Source: Actinidia chinensis (lineage: Eukaryota > Streptophyta > Magnoliopsida > Ericales > Actinidiaceae). Taken from it: a stretch of DNA of 17,500 bases. Under the pieces are notes generated by a model. The model had not been told where the DNA came from. It saw nothing but the letters and a program-made list of their open reading frames with translations, and did not search any database. Position 1 is the first letter of the stretch; the number at the start of each line of letters is the position of its first letter. Below are positions 9,433 through 17,500 of this stretch, piece by piece. The stretch is from positions 20,001 through 37,500 of the forward strand of contig VIGQ01001494.1 of assembly GCA_009663005.1 (NCBI GenBank), in the 5' to 3' direction. Both the position numbers and the translations under genes were made by a program.

Positions 9433-9569
9433 CGAGAGATGTCAGCCTGTCAGGTGGTGTCCGGGGGGTGGTAGTGGGGGATCTCCTCTGTACATGGAGC
9501 TTATTGTTGTACAAAACTGTAACTCAATCTGGGCCTGCCATGTGTCTCATAAGCCAGTAAAATGTAAAT

Positions 9570-9894
9570 TTTTGATCATTTTAAAATAAAAAAAATAAAA
9601 ATTAAAAAAAGATTAAAAAAAGATAAATATAAATGATAATAATACTAATAGATTAAGGTAGTAGTATTATTAGATCATTAGTCTGTTACACAATTTTTTT
9701 ATTTTTTTAATTTTATGTAAGTGTAGGTTTTATCTTTTTTAGTTTTTATATTTTTGTTTGCTTTTTTTTTTATTACATGCAAAATTAAAATACCAAAATA
9801 TACATAAATTAAATGAATTTCATTGATAGATAATTTGAAAACATTTATTAAATGGTTGAAAACATATTTGGAAGTATATTTTAGCATTACTATG
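9570..9894. other. Low-complexity A-rich then T-rich DNA
   Basis: A-rich sequence with AAAAAGAT repeats (about 9585-9630) gives way to T-rich sequence (about 9690-9775). No gene is seen. The first part of a 130-codon minus-strand open frame (9699-10091) lies here and is compositional. Confidence 0.6.
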
Positions 9895-10080
9895 GTAGTT
9901 CGGGCTCGGGCCCATTCGGACTTCTGGCTTGATTTTAATAAAAAAAATTCGAGCCCGTTAATAAGCGGGCTCAAGCTCGGGCTTGATCCTGAGAACATTC
10001 GGGCTCGGATCGGGTTCGGGCTGTACAGAATCGGATCGGGATCGGGTGACTGCAAGCGGCCCAGCCCGTTTGACAACTCA
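9895..10080. mobile_element. GC-rich hAT-like non-autonomous element relic
   Basis: This island is filled with CGGGCTCGG, GATCGGG and GAGCCCG words in both orientations, including the perfect hairpin GAGCCCG (9951-9957) with CGGGCTC (9966-9972). The right edge GGCCCAGCCCGTTTGACAAC, reversed, is GTTGTCAAACGGGCTGGGCC, very like the GTGTCAAACGGGCC terminus of a widespread plant hAT-type repeat. The left edge TAGTTCGGGCTCGGGCC is a shortened counterpart. No target duplication is seen, so it is old or truncated. Its skewed content creates overlapping open frames on both strands (9699-10091, 9823-10110, 9983-10246) rich in Arg-Gly-Ser or Pro-Asp; these are not genes. Confidence 0.55.
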
Positions 10081-11097
10081 CAAAGAGACACTCATGTGGG
10101 CCCTTCGTGAATTGGGTCAAATCATGAAACTGTGGAGTAAACCAATTTTGTTTTGGTTTGGTTTCAGCCCAACTAGAATGACCAAAAATTTAATATTAAG
10201 AGATTTTGTATTTGAGTTTTCAATAAAGAGAACCTTTTTATATTAATTTTGTGCAAATAATTGTGACGAATGTGCAGTTGCGTGGCGGATTTTTATTGTG
10301 TTAAATAAGATGTCATGATATGGTAGTTATAATCGAATTTGATTATAATAAATTTGGACTTGCAATGTGTTTCAAGTATGTGAAACAATACTAGTTTTTT
10401 TTTTTTATTTATGAATATTTAATTGAAATTGGATAACTATCCCCAAAAATAAATTCTAAAATTGTTAAAATTGAATTTTGATAATAATAATAAATGTCAG
10501 ATATGTGTATAACTGAAAATTAAGTAAAACAACATAATTCCTTCTATTGAAATTCATACAAACTTTGGAAGTAAATCACACATATGTATGTGATTTTAAA
10601 ATTATTAAAGTAAGAAGCGATAAAAGATTATTTTATAATTTTTATCGATAATTTGTACTATGTGTTGTTATCTTTACTAATGAGAAGTAAGATGAGGCTT
10701 TTGAAAAATTTTAAATTTTTTAACGATTAGAAAATCAATTAAGCAACAATTTAAGTTCTTGAGTTAATAAAAATGGTATTTATACCAACGATAACACCAT
10801 ATTCTCAAATGACTTATGAGTACTGTACGCGATAAATCACTATTATGGCGGTAAAGTAAGTGATAAAGTAAGCGTATAACCAGCCACATGGCGATAATTG
10901 AGATTTAAAATGATTGAAATAACACACGTACATTTGAACTAAAAATAAAAGTACTAGTGTATTACCACTAAATTTAAACATTCTAATCTAATTTAATCTC
11001 ACACCGAAATTGAAAGTGTTAAATTAAACTAAACAAACTAAAATATCAGAGCTACAAAGAAAAAAAAACATCAAAACGAAAATTGAAAACCTAACGC
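10081..11097. other. AT-rich intergenic DNA
   Basis: About 1 kb without supported features. There are T12-type runs and (ATA)n-like patches near 10380-10500. All frames are closed at short intervals. Confidence 0.6.
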
Positions 11098-11120
11098 TTC
11101 AGAAACCCCTTCTCCCCTCC

Positions 11121-11230
11121 TTTTATAACCCATTTAGGAGAGAGAAGAGAGAGAGCCGAGTGAGGAGAGGGAGAGAGACTCTCTCAAGAGAGGATAGAGC
11201 ACGTGCGAGGGAGAGAGGGGCAGCCATTTT
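11121..11230 (+). promoter_or_regulatory. Possible core promoter: TATA-like box, GA-rich leader, G-box
   Basis: TTTTATAA at 11121-11128 is followed by about 90 bases of GA-rich sequence and a CACGTG G-box at 11200-11205. A TATA-like box followed by a CT- or GA-rich leader is common in plant core promoters, and GA repeats bind BPC factors. But the first ATG downstream (11241) opens only ten codons, and no convincing coding exon follows, so this may be a promoter without a gene, a transposon promoter or chance. Confidence 0.22.
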
Positions 11231-11380
11231 TGGCGTGAACATGCCCTATTCTTGTCAACTTTGGCGTCCATGAGTTGGCCCTCTCATACAATTGAATTTT
11301 TTTTTAAAAGTTTGTCAGCCTGTTATTTTTTATTGTGGGGAATGAATGGAGGACTCTTCAGCCACAATTGCTCCTGCCTC

Positions 11381-11417
11381 TGCCCGACCGGTCGGAGTTT
11401 TCTGACCGGTCGGGGCA
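11381..11417. repeat. Paired GACCGGTCGG palindromes
   Basis: The perfect 12-bp palindrome CCGACCGGTCGG (11384-11395) is followed 18 bases later by a second GACCGGTCGG (11404-11413). With the flanks, TGCCCGACCGGTC and GACCGGTCGGGGCA form a larger inverted repeat differing by one C. The 11-mer ACCGGTCGGGG (11405-11415) also occurs inside the nearby MITE at 11795-11805. Confidence 0.7.
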
Positions 11418-11731
11418 TGAAAAAAATCCTTTTGAGCCTTTTACTTCTCTTATACTTCTTTATCTGAAAACTATAAAAATTTAATTCGCGCAAACAACAA
11501 TAATTTGAATAAATAAATATAAAAGATGCTAAAATATGAAAGATTCAACTAAAAATATTGTTTTTCCTATGCCATCAGCTATAAAATAAGGCATTGTGTA
11601 CATCTGAAACGATGATTGTTGGTGGAATGGTTTGGAAAGCGGATTGTTTTGGTTTCATATGGGTTGTAATCCTTCGAGAAAATTTGGATAAAGCAAGGGA
11701 GAATGCCTTATTGGAGATTCTTCGCTTTCAG
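11418..11731. other. AT-rich spacer
   Basis: About 310 bases between the palindrome pair and the MITE, with no supported feature. Confidence 0.5.
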
Positions 11732-11743
11732 TAATTCTATGCC

Positions 11744-12168
11744 AATGTTTTAAAAATCTGACCGACCGTCCGGTTTCAACCGGTTTGACCGGCAACCGGT
11801 CGGGGAAACGGTCCCGGTTACCCACAAAATCCTTTTGGTCCAAACGCCGGTCAACCAGTCAACCGCGGTTGAACCGGTGAACCCGTGGTTGACCGTTAGT
11901 TGAACCGGATTGAACCGGTCATGGATAGGATGTGTGATTTTTTTTGGGTTTAATCACACTTTAGACCCTCACCTTTTAAGTATATCTCAACTTGAATCTC
12001 TAATGTTAAATTATTTCAATTAACCCCCAATTTATTTTTATTTTTATCTATTAGAAATAATTTATGACGCACGGTTCGATAACGGTTCAATACGTTGACC
12101 CGAACGTTGAACGTGACCCGTGACCGGTGCCTTTTCCGGTTCAACCCGGTTTCGGTTTTTAAAACATT
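11744..12168. mobile_element. MITE with AATGTTTTAAAAA termini and CCGGTT-rich body
   Basis: The left end starts AATGTTTTAAAAATCTG. The reverse complement of the right end starts AATGTTTTAAAAACCG, so the outer 13 bases are perfect inverted repeats, and CCGGTTTCAACCGG on the left answers CCGGTTCAACCCGG on the right. Flanks are TAATTCTATGC (11732-11742) and TAATTCTAGC (12169-12178), an imperfect 10-11 bp target duplication as produced by Mutator-like transposases. The 425-bp body has GC-rich arms of ACCGG/CCGGT words and an AT-rich centre (about 11938-12065), and codes for nothing. Short open frames crossing its ends (11655-11843 minus, 12095-12280 plus) are shadows. It carries five TTGAC[C/T] W-box cores. 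MULE class is inferred from the duplication length. Confidence 0.8.
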
Positions 12169-12178
12169 TAATTCTAGC

Positions 12179-13398
12179 ATTAAGATTCGTTTTTACTTAT
12201 CATTAAAGGGAGTCCTTGTAAAGGCGCTCTTTCCAATTTTTGATTCCTTTTTATTTATTATTCTTTTATTTGCAACATAAATGAAGGGCGTTCTTTAATG
12301 TTAACTACTTGGTTCGTGGTAATTACTTCCTCCATATGGGTCCATGCTGCTGCAAACAATTTTTGTAGTTGGGTTTTTGGTTCATTTTTTCTGGAAATCA
12401 CCATTCGGTGGTTGATACCAGTTGCATCCTTTTACGAATCATCACGTCTCATCAAATTGATCTATCTCTCCAGGTCAGGGACTTTTCTTTTCTTCTTCTC
12501 GTAATCTGGTATCACCACCTGGGTAATGGTATTTTTTCTTATATCTGTATCAACCATCTGGCCTATTGAAGCTCTGATGTACAAATTTCATTCTTAGTGC
12601 TCGGCAATTGGAACACATGTTTTTATTAGTCAAGTAATTATTCCTCAACCAATTTGTTTTATGATCCATATCTTGCGCCTCCCCCTTCTTGCAAGTCTTT
12701 CAATGATCTTCATAGTTTCCTTGAATTCCACTCTTTTTTTCAGACCTTGTTTCAGAGGGCCTCCTATCTAAACTTGGCCTAATGGTTTTGCAATAGGCTT
12801 TATACAATATAAAAACCGTACATCCAAATGACATTATTGAAAATATCAATTACGCAAAATAATTTGTAAAATGTCAAACTACTGAACAGACAGGAACTCT
12901 AGCATCGTGTCTTACGACGAGCATCTTAACTATCCACTCCTCCTTCCTGAGTTTTAGAGACTATGTTTGCATAAAAGTAATTTACTGGAAAAAAATCCAA
13001 TACCTCCTCTTGCGTTCTAAGGAATTGATGTTTAGTTGTCACAACTCTTATTAAACAAACTGGTGAAGTAAACTGTAATCAACGAGGAAACTCAACAAAG
13101 ATGTAGCATTTTTGTCTGCCACCAAAGGTATTTGTACACTTTAAAAGATTGGAGTGGACTTAATGTTGGGAAGCAGCATTATCCGTGAAAAATGTAGTAG
13201 TTAAGGCGCTAAAATATCATAAAGGTGTCTTTTCCATGCCCAAAATAGGTTGTGTTGGTTATTGGAAAATACATGTTGTGTGGTTTCCCCTCTTATAGGA
13301 AAAAAGTGTTTTTTTCACGTAACTATTAATACTTTTCCCATTATTTCTCCACCCAGTTTTGTAATTCCATCTTACAACTTCTTGGGTTAATTGTTTGT
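12179..13398. other. Unassigned T-rich DNA
   Basis: About 1.2 kb without a gene I can name. Short plus-strand open frames at 12298-12504 and 12369-12569 overlap each other and are rich in Phe, Leu and Ser from the T-rich strand. The minus strand has A-rich frames with scattered stops. An old pseudogene or an intron cannot be excluded. Confidence 0.45.
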
Positions 13399-13539
13399 TT
13401 ATTCTTTTAGAATGGAAAGTTTTAGTCCTTCCAATTGGAAAAAATCATGTAGTAGAACTTTGTTATGTCGCCTCTTGATAGCAACAGGTTTTATAGATTC
13501 TCTAACAAGCATATTTAGCAGCATACGCATACAACTCTC
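13399..13539 (-). CDS. Possible terminal exon, unknown protein
   Basis: On the minus strand TTTATTATAGTGCAG is a good plant 3' splice site, with its AG at 13541-13540. The next 46 codons are open and end in a TAA inside an AATAAA-like word (13403-13398). The peptide starts ESCMRMLLNMLVRES and ends FQLEGLKLSILKE; it is basic in the middle and resembles no family I know. The plus strand here is T-rich, which by itself gives Lys, Glu and Arg on the minus strand, so the coding look may be compositional. No upstream exon can be joined with confidence. Confidence 0.15.
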   Translation of the reverse strand, partial: ESCMRMLLNMLVRESIKPVAIKRRHNKVLLHDFFQLEGLKLSILKE

Positions 13540-13827
13540 CTGCACTATAATAAATGCTTATTGCAAGTTGTACCGCTATTTGCCTGATTTTGCCAAGTGG
13601 ATGTTATTGGAACAAGAATTATAAACAGGACCTTCATGCAAACGCGCGCCAGTTCTCGAGTGCATTCACATAGGCCCCTCAATTGACATACCAAGTGGAA
13701 ATATCACCGTCTTTACTTTCCATTTTATTTAAATTCCTTACCATTTGCTGAGTTCAGTTTTTTATCTCAGGTCACAACCTCAACCAGTTTGTTTTTCACT
13801 CATTATCCCCGCCTATCATGTAAAGTT

Positions 13828-14196
13828 TTAGTTTATGTTTTTAATATCCCCAATATTCACGACATAGGGTGATGTAAGGATGAACAAAACAAAATACTTT
13901 TGGAAAAACTGAAACGTCGCTTCTTGCAAACTCACAACTTGAAGAAAGCTGAACAAGATGACTAGTATTTTGTTCTGCTGAAGATTGACCAATAGGTCTT
14001 TTGCTTTTTTTTGATTTCTAGTACATTCTCTCACTCTTAACATGTATTTTTTGTGAACTGCACAGTTTTCTCCCATCAACCCACAACTACTTTCCTCTAT
14101 TAGGCTCTCTTCACCTATGTCATGAATTTCTTCAGTTGTATTAACTACAACACATTTAATTAACTGACGTTTCCTTCTTCCAGCGAAATATCTTGG
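13828..14196 (-). CDS. Open minus-strand frame, 122 residues, no start codon
   Basis: The frame is open from a TAA at 14199-14197 to a TAA at 13828. It begins PRYFAGRRKRQLIKC and includes an acidic patch (TTEEIHDIGEESLIEES), a Cys/Lys/Arg-rich middle and a hydrophobic last third. The first ATG is about 44 codons in. The charged first half looks more like an exon than the rest. Length alone is near chance expectation for this window, and no domain is recognised. It lies about 290 bases upstream, in minus-strand sense, of the possible terminal exon at 13399-13539. Confidence 0.15.
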   Translation of the reverse strand, partial: PRYFAGRRKRQLIKCVVVNTTEEIHDIGEESLIEESSCGLMGENCAVHKKYMLRVRECTRNQKKAKDLLVNLQQNKILVILFSFLQVVSLQEATFQFFQKYFVLFILTSPYVVNIGDIKNIN

Positions 14197-14565
14197 TTAT
14201 ATCCATCGTATAAAAAAATGGAAAAAAAAAAATTCTATATCCTCTCTTATCACAATATGTGCTTATAATTACATTTATTTTTTGCTATGAACAATCCTTT
14301 TTCACTGTGTTCTGTGATTAACTAACAGTAGCTTCACCTTATTTGTTCGGAATTGAAAAGAAGTTTCCACCTTGTAAAATCCCCTTGCCAAAAAACAACC
14401 CTATTCCTCTTTAGCCTTTAGTAAGCATCACATGTAAGTTATGTAAGTATTCTAGATTTTTTCTCGCACCATAACATGAATATCAACCGTACATTTACTA
14501 ATAGTGCATGTTCCTTTTCTTAAAAACATAACAAACAAGAATGGAAGTTCAAATTCCCGTAACAG

Positions 14566-14850
14566 TCATATTCACTCTAATATGAAATCACAAAAGTAAA
14601 ATCCACTAATACAACTCAAATTCTCAGAAATTTTGTTCTTCTACATAAAAGCTAGCCCAATTTTCCCCCCACACAACCCAAAGAACACCCCATCACTTCA
14701 TAAACACCATCAATATTCGCTCTAATTGAAATTCTAGCATCAATAACATCATGTTTCACTTAGTAATCAAAATTCGCTAAAGCAAGATCCCTATATTGTC
14801 AAGTTCAAATTCTCATGATTTCGTTCTTACTGCATAAAAAGCTAACGCCA
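14566..14850 (+). repeat. Diverged tandem repeat, two copies
   Basis: Copy one (about 14566-14660) and copy two (about 14711-14850) share, in order, ATATTC[AG]CTCTAAT, TCAAATTCTCA, a TT[CT]GTTCTT block and CATAAAA-GCTA. The offset grows from about 145 to about 190 bases because copy two has an internal insertion. It is AT-rich and non-coding. Confidence 0.6.
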
Positions 14851-14853
14851 GTA

Positions 14854-14863
14854 GGGGGGGGGG
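14854..14863 (+). repeat. G10 homopolymer
   Basis: Ten consecutive G directly follow the second tandem copy. Together with G16 near 9417 and G8 near 5312, it is one of three long G runs in otherwise AT-rich DNA. Confidence 0.85.
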
Positions 14864-16159
14864 TGTTAAGAATCCAGTCCGCAAACCCTGGTCAAATTAG
14901 TAAAATATCAATTAGACACTGCTCCAATATGAAAGATATCATTATTCCATAGAACAAGTTAGGGGTCAAGCCCCTGCTTGTGGCTTCAGTAGTTTGAAAA
15001 GTTGTCCAATTTGGTGGGATTGTGGCACCTCCGCTGGTAGTCATCTCTAGGTTCTTTACTTGTGTGTATCTATCTGTATAGGGTATTTTTATTTTCTTTT
15101 TGTTATTGAAAGGCTCATATATAACGCCGTGGCAGGCTTTAATAGGGGTCCTCTTTTATACTTCCACATGAATAAGTATGCCATATTTTTATGTAGTTAA
15201 TGACAAGTAACTACTGACTTCTCATGTTTATATATCTCTTGTCTAGAAATCCCGATAGCCTCAGGGACCTGGTTATGTAACTGCAGCACATCAGTACATG
15301 AAATTTGTCAACCCTTTTCACAATTTGTGTATGATTCATATTGAAATTTATTACCCCTGCATATTTTATTTAGTTATGATATTTTTTAGCCCTAATAGGT
15401 TCCTCTTCGTTTGTATCAATGGGAGATTGTCAGTTTCAAATGAATAAATCCCGTGCTTCCCAACTTAAGGTATTATCCTTTCCGTTCTCATCAAATGGAG
15501 AACAGAAGGACGTACGGAAAGTATGAATAGCCAATACAATGCAGCATTCTCCGAGTGAAGGAGGTGTCTTCCAAGTTTTGAATGACTATTCTTTTGAAAT
15601 TGCTAGTATTTTCCCATACCCCGCTATATATTTAGTACCGTGTTTGTTTTATGTTTTTGGCATCTGACTTTTCATGTCCAATAACAGTGTAGCCATCATT
15701 AGTAAAACTTCGCTGTTCTGATTTTTTGCTAGGGGATTATATGTCTGCCATGTCTAGTTTTGTAGTCACTAGATGTAAAGTTCTTGCGATGGATTGTGAA
15801 AAATTGACTATGAGTGGATGACCTTCCTTATTTTATACGGCACGTTTATATCTTATTGTACTACAACCTTCCCAATTTTTTTGGTTTTATTACTTTGGGG
15901 AGAAAATATTTTACTTCATATCTCTCTGTATCGAAAAATTTACGGTGGAATCTAAAGGAAAGAATCGGGCACTATGACTGCATTTTTTAACCTCAGTGGG
16001 GCGTGGCGGGGCAAATTTTGGGAGCTCTGTCGCCATGGGCTTTCCATTTTTTGGAAAAAATATAATAAATAAGTGAAATTCTGGGAAATATATTCTATAA
16101 ATTAAGTAATGCGTACATATTTACCTTTGGCAGGAAAAAACAGCAGCGACAATGGACCT
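14864..16159. other. Unassigned intergenic DNA
   Basis: About 1.3 kb with no recognised gene. A plus-strand open stretch of about 40 codons around 15400-15530 (containing MGDCQFQMNKSRASQLK) ends at a TGA and has GT dinucleotides that could serve as donors, but no downstream exon fits. AGGGG-TCAAG-CCCCT near 14960 can form a small hairpin. Confidence 0.45.
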
Positions 16160-16223
16160 CGTGACCACTGCACGACAGCCACAATAATAAATCCAAACCA
16201 ACATTTGCTTGTAGTAGCCCCAA

Positions 16224-16733
16224 TCAGTTGTCTCGAATTGATGCTCCTGCTCGCCGCTTCAATTCGCATGCTGGGTTGGATACAAATGCAGTCTGTCGTG
16301 CGAGGTCTAAGTCAAGGTCGATTTCATTTTTGAACTCGCGCACATTTTTATGCAAATCTGCCAGGCTCCTCTTGAGTCTCTGCAACGGGTCACCATCCGA
16401 TTAATTTTATTGTAGTCGATGCGACAGCAACCATAAATGCCAACCCAAGGATATGGTTGACAAGGATGATAGACTACTCCCCTCAGCACTGACATTGACC
16501 CGGCAATATAACATTAGAACCATGCTAACCGCCATCAGCATTTGTGCGTTTGTTCCTAGTGCGGTGGAGTGCATCAATCTGCTCGTTTTTCAAGATTCAC
16601 TCTTCAATGTGCAGCATGTTTCATCCTCTTCTCAATGATTCCAGTAGATCCCTTTCGGGTGTCAGTCTCCGTGGGACACTGGGAGGAGATGAGCCGCAAC
16701 ATCCAAAGTGAAAGAAGGAAGGAGAGGGTTATC
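16224..16733 (-). pseudogene. Decayed minus-strand coding relic, unknown family
   Basis: On the minus strand this GC-richer stretch reads like protein but changes frame. An intron-like TTTTTATTTTAACTGTTGCAG ends at 16733. Then NPLLPSFTLDVAAHLLPVSHGD runs to a TGA at 16662. In a second frame, from 16680 to 16390, come TPERDLLESLRR, ILKNEQIDALHRTRNKR and the membrane-like GLAFMVAVASTTIKLIG, broken by five internal stops, all TGA or TAG. A third frame from 16385 gives the coiled-coil-like LQRLKRSLADLHKNVREF and a charged tail, ending at TGA 16226-16224. Stops of TGA/TAG only would fit C-to-T decay of CGA, CAG or TGG codons. One or two membrane segments followed by a coiled coil is the apparent order. 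I do not recognise the family. Confidence 0.32.
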
Positions 16734-16778
16734 TGCAACAGTTAAAATAAAAATTAAATACTCAAATCTCTCTCTCCT

Positions 16779-16796
16779 CACACACACATATATATA
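16779..16796. repeat. (CA)5(TA)4 microsatellite
   Basis: Five CA then four TA units can be counted directly. On the minus strand the tract would lie just inside the possible 65-nt intron 16733-16797, right after the GTATAT donor-like site. Confidence 0.8.
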
Positions 16797-16797
16797 C

Positions 16798-16877
16798 AGA
16801 ATCGACTCAATTAGAACATCACATCTCTCATATATCAGCTCGTTTGTTAGGAATTCCAAGTAGGTAACAGAATCAAT
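16798..16877 (-). CDS. Possible small exon of the minus-strand relic
   Basis: Between an acceptor-like GTTTAG (AG at 16879-16878) and a donor-like GTATAT starting at 16797, the minus strand is open for 26 codons, reading DSVTYLEFLTNELIYERC and further. Joined at these sites to the next piece at 16732 it hits a stop at once (CT + A TAA), so either the splice sites are wrong or the gene is broken. The 65-nt gap would be short for a plant intron. Confidence 0.14.
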
Positions 16878-16965
16878 CTAAACTTCCATGCACAAGATTA
16901 CAAACTACGAACCAGATATCAAGCAACTTACTCTGAATGTTAAGCATATACCATATTGACAAACT

Positions 16966-17105
16966 TTATGCATTCCTCTTAATTTTGGCAGGCCCATTCA
17001 AAGTTATTGAGACAAAACAACCATTATAGCTCTTTCTTATTGGATCAAAATTTATCAAAAATATCCAAGTTTCAGTCGAGTTATCATAAATGTCCGTTAC
17101 CATAT
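16966..17105 (-). CDS. Exon-like open piece after a strong acceptor
   Basis: Minus-strand TTTCTCGACTTAAG then TTGTTCTCTGCAG (AG at 17107-17106) is a strong pyrimidine-rich 3' splice signal. Immediately after it an ATG at 17103 opens 45 codons, starting MVTDIYDNSTETWIFLINFD and ending in a TAA at 16966. A GTATATGC donor-like site follows near 16952. The product is not recognised. It could equally be the first coding piece of the minus-strand relic or chance. Confidence 0.17.
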
Positions 17106-17354
17106 CTGCAGAGAACAACTTAAGTCGAGAAAATTGAGAGAGAAGTTAAAGAGTTTGGGGCCAACTATAATGGCACCATGCGCGTTGCTATTATCTAAGC
17201 AGTGGCCGTGAAGGATATTGCCCTTTGTCAATGTGGGGATTAAAAAACAGACCAGAATGTTATTATGACCCTCATATGATTCTGTACCATTTTCTCTACA
17301 GTTTCCTTGGAATTCTCTACTTATCTTTTTCCTAGGAAAAAAAAAGACTGAAAG
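17097..17354 (-). CDS. Open minus-strand frame, 85 codons, no ATG
   Basis: The frame is open between a TGA at 17357-17355 and a TAA at 17099-17097, without any ATG. It contains PRKKISREFQGNCRENG, then GNILHGHCLDNSNAHGAIIVG. Its last part is the pyrimidine-rich tract of the acceptor at 17107, so if that acceptor is used this stretch is intron. No family is recognised. A seven-C run at 17396-17402 lies just upstream. Confidence 0.12.
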   Translation of the reverse strand, partial: LSVFFFPRKKISREFQGNCRENGTESYEGHNNILVCFLIPTLTKGNILHGHCLDNSNAHGAIIVGPKLFNFSLNFLDLSCSLQIW

Positions 17355-17500
17355 TCAAGTTCTTTGTGGGGATGCGACCTCATGCTACTGGGCGTCCCCC
17401 CCGAGGCCTTTCAGAAATCATACAGTCAAGTCTTTTTTACTCAAATCCACATTACTTTACCACTCCACAAATCAATATGAAAGCACTTTATCCTTGTACA

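Noticed and set aside
9699..10246. Overlapping open frames on both strands rich in Arg-Gly-Ser or Pro-Asp
   Set aside because: They are generated by the CGGGCTCGG/GATCGGG words of the hAT-like relic and the low-complexity DNA beside it.
11252..11467. 71-codon frame with a hydrophobic end
   Set aside because: It needs a TTG start, crosses the palindrome pair, and its leucine-rich end comes from a T-rich stretch.
11655..12280. Short frames crossing both ends of the MITE
   Set aside because: They are shadows of the CCGGTT-rich arms; the true feature is the inverted-repeat element.
13391..13624. Plus-strand 77-codon frame
   Set aside because: No domain is seen, it is rich in Ser, Leu and Phe from T-rich DNA, and it overlaps a better exon-like reading on the other strand.
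16109..16333. Plus-strand 74-codon frame MRTYLPLAGK...
   Set aside because: It overlaps the minus-strand relic, whose reading has a clearer coiled-coil and membrane pattern; the plus frame shows no domain.
1..17500. CRISPR array, rRNA, prokaryotic operon or phage genes
   Set aside because: No regularly spaced repeats, rRNA motifs, Shine-Dalgarno-led frames or phage domains are visible; composition and repeats are those of a plant nucleus.

Overview
The window reads as nuclear DNA of a flowering plant, most likely a eudicot. It is AT-rich and has long stretches without coding, frequent homopolymer and dinucleotide tracts, and several remnants of small plant DNA transposons. I see no bacterial-style operon, no ribosome binding sites, no rRNA or intact tRNA gene and no CRISPR array. 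The species cannot be decided from the sequence alone. No complete, recognisable protein-coding gene is present; most open frames are of a length expected by chance or are side effects of repeats.

Layout. 1-930 is AT-rich intergenic DNA. About 935-4430 is a visibly GC-richer block with no intact frame; it resembles decayed retroelement sequence and includes a degenerate initiator-tRNA primer-binding-like site near 4204 and a CACTA-like hairpin near 3791. 4430-9180 is AT-rich DNA carrying a tRNA-related SINE candidate (minus strand, 5060-5157), two small inverted-repeat elements (5946-6106 and 8450-8658), a possible third (6526-7012) containing a 125-bp tandem duplication, a dispersed 60-bp repeat doublet (7286-7380 and 7969-8063) and a truncated CGG/TTTTAAAA-type element (7459-7576). 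9385-9480 holds a GA microsatellite joined to sixteen Gs. 9895-10080 is a GC-rich hAT-like relic. 11121-11230 is a GA-rich stretch with a TATA-like box and a G-box. 11381-11417 is a tight palindrome pair. 11744-12168 is the clearest element of the window, a MITE with matching termini and an imperfect 10-11 bp target duplication; it carries five W-box cores.

12.2-17.5 kb is mostly unexplained. Several coding-like pieces lie on the minus strand. The best are at 16224-16733, where the coding look is split over three frames and interrupted by TGA/TAG stops, and at 16798-17354, where open pieces border good splice-like signals. I read this as a decayed, or less likely a real but intron-rich, minus-strand gene whose product I do not recognise. 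Weaker minus-strand open pieces lie at 13399-13539 and 13828-14196.

Nothing here amounts to a set of genes working together. The main biological content is transposon debris, a MITE loaded with possible WRKY-binding motifs, and one possible pseudogene.
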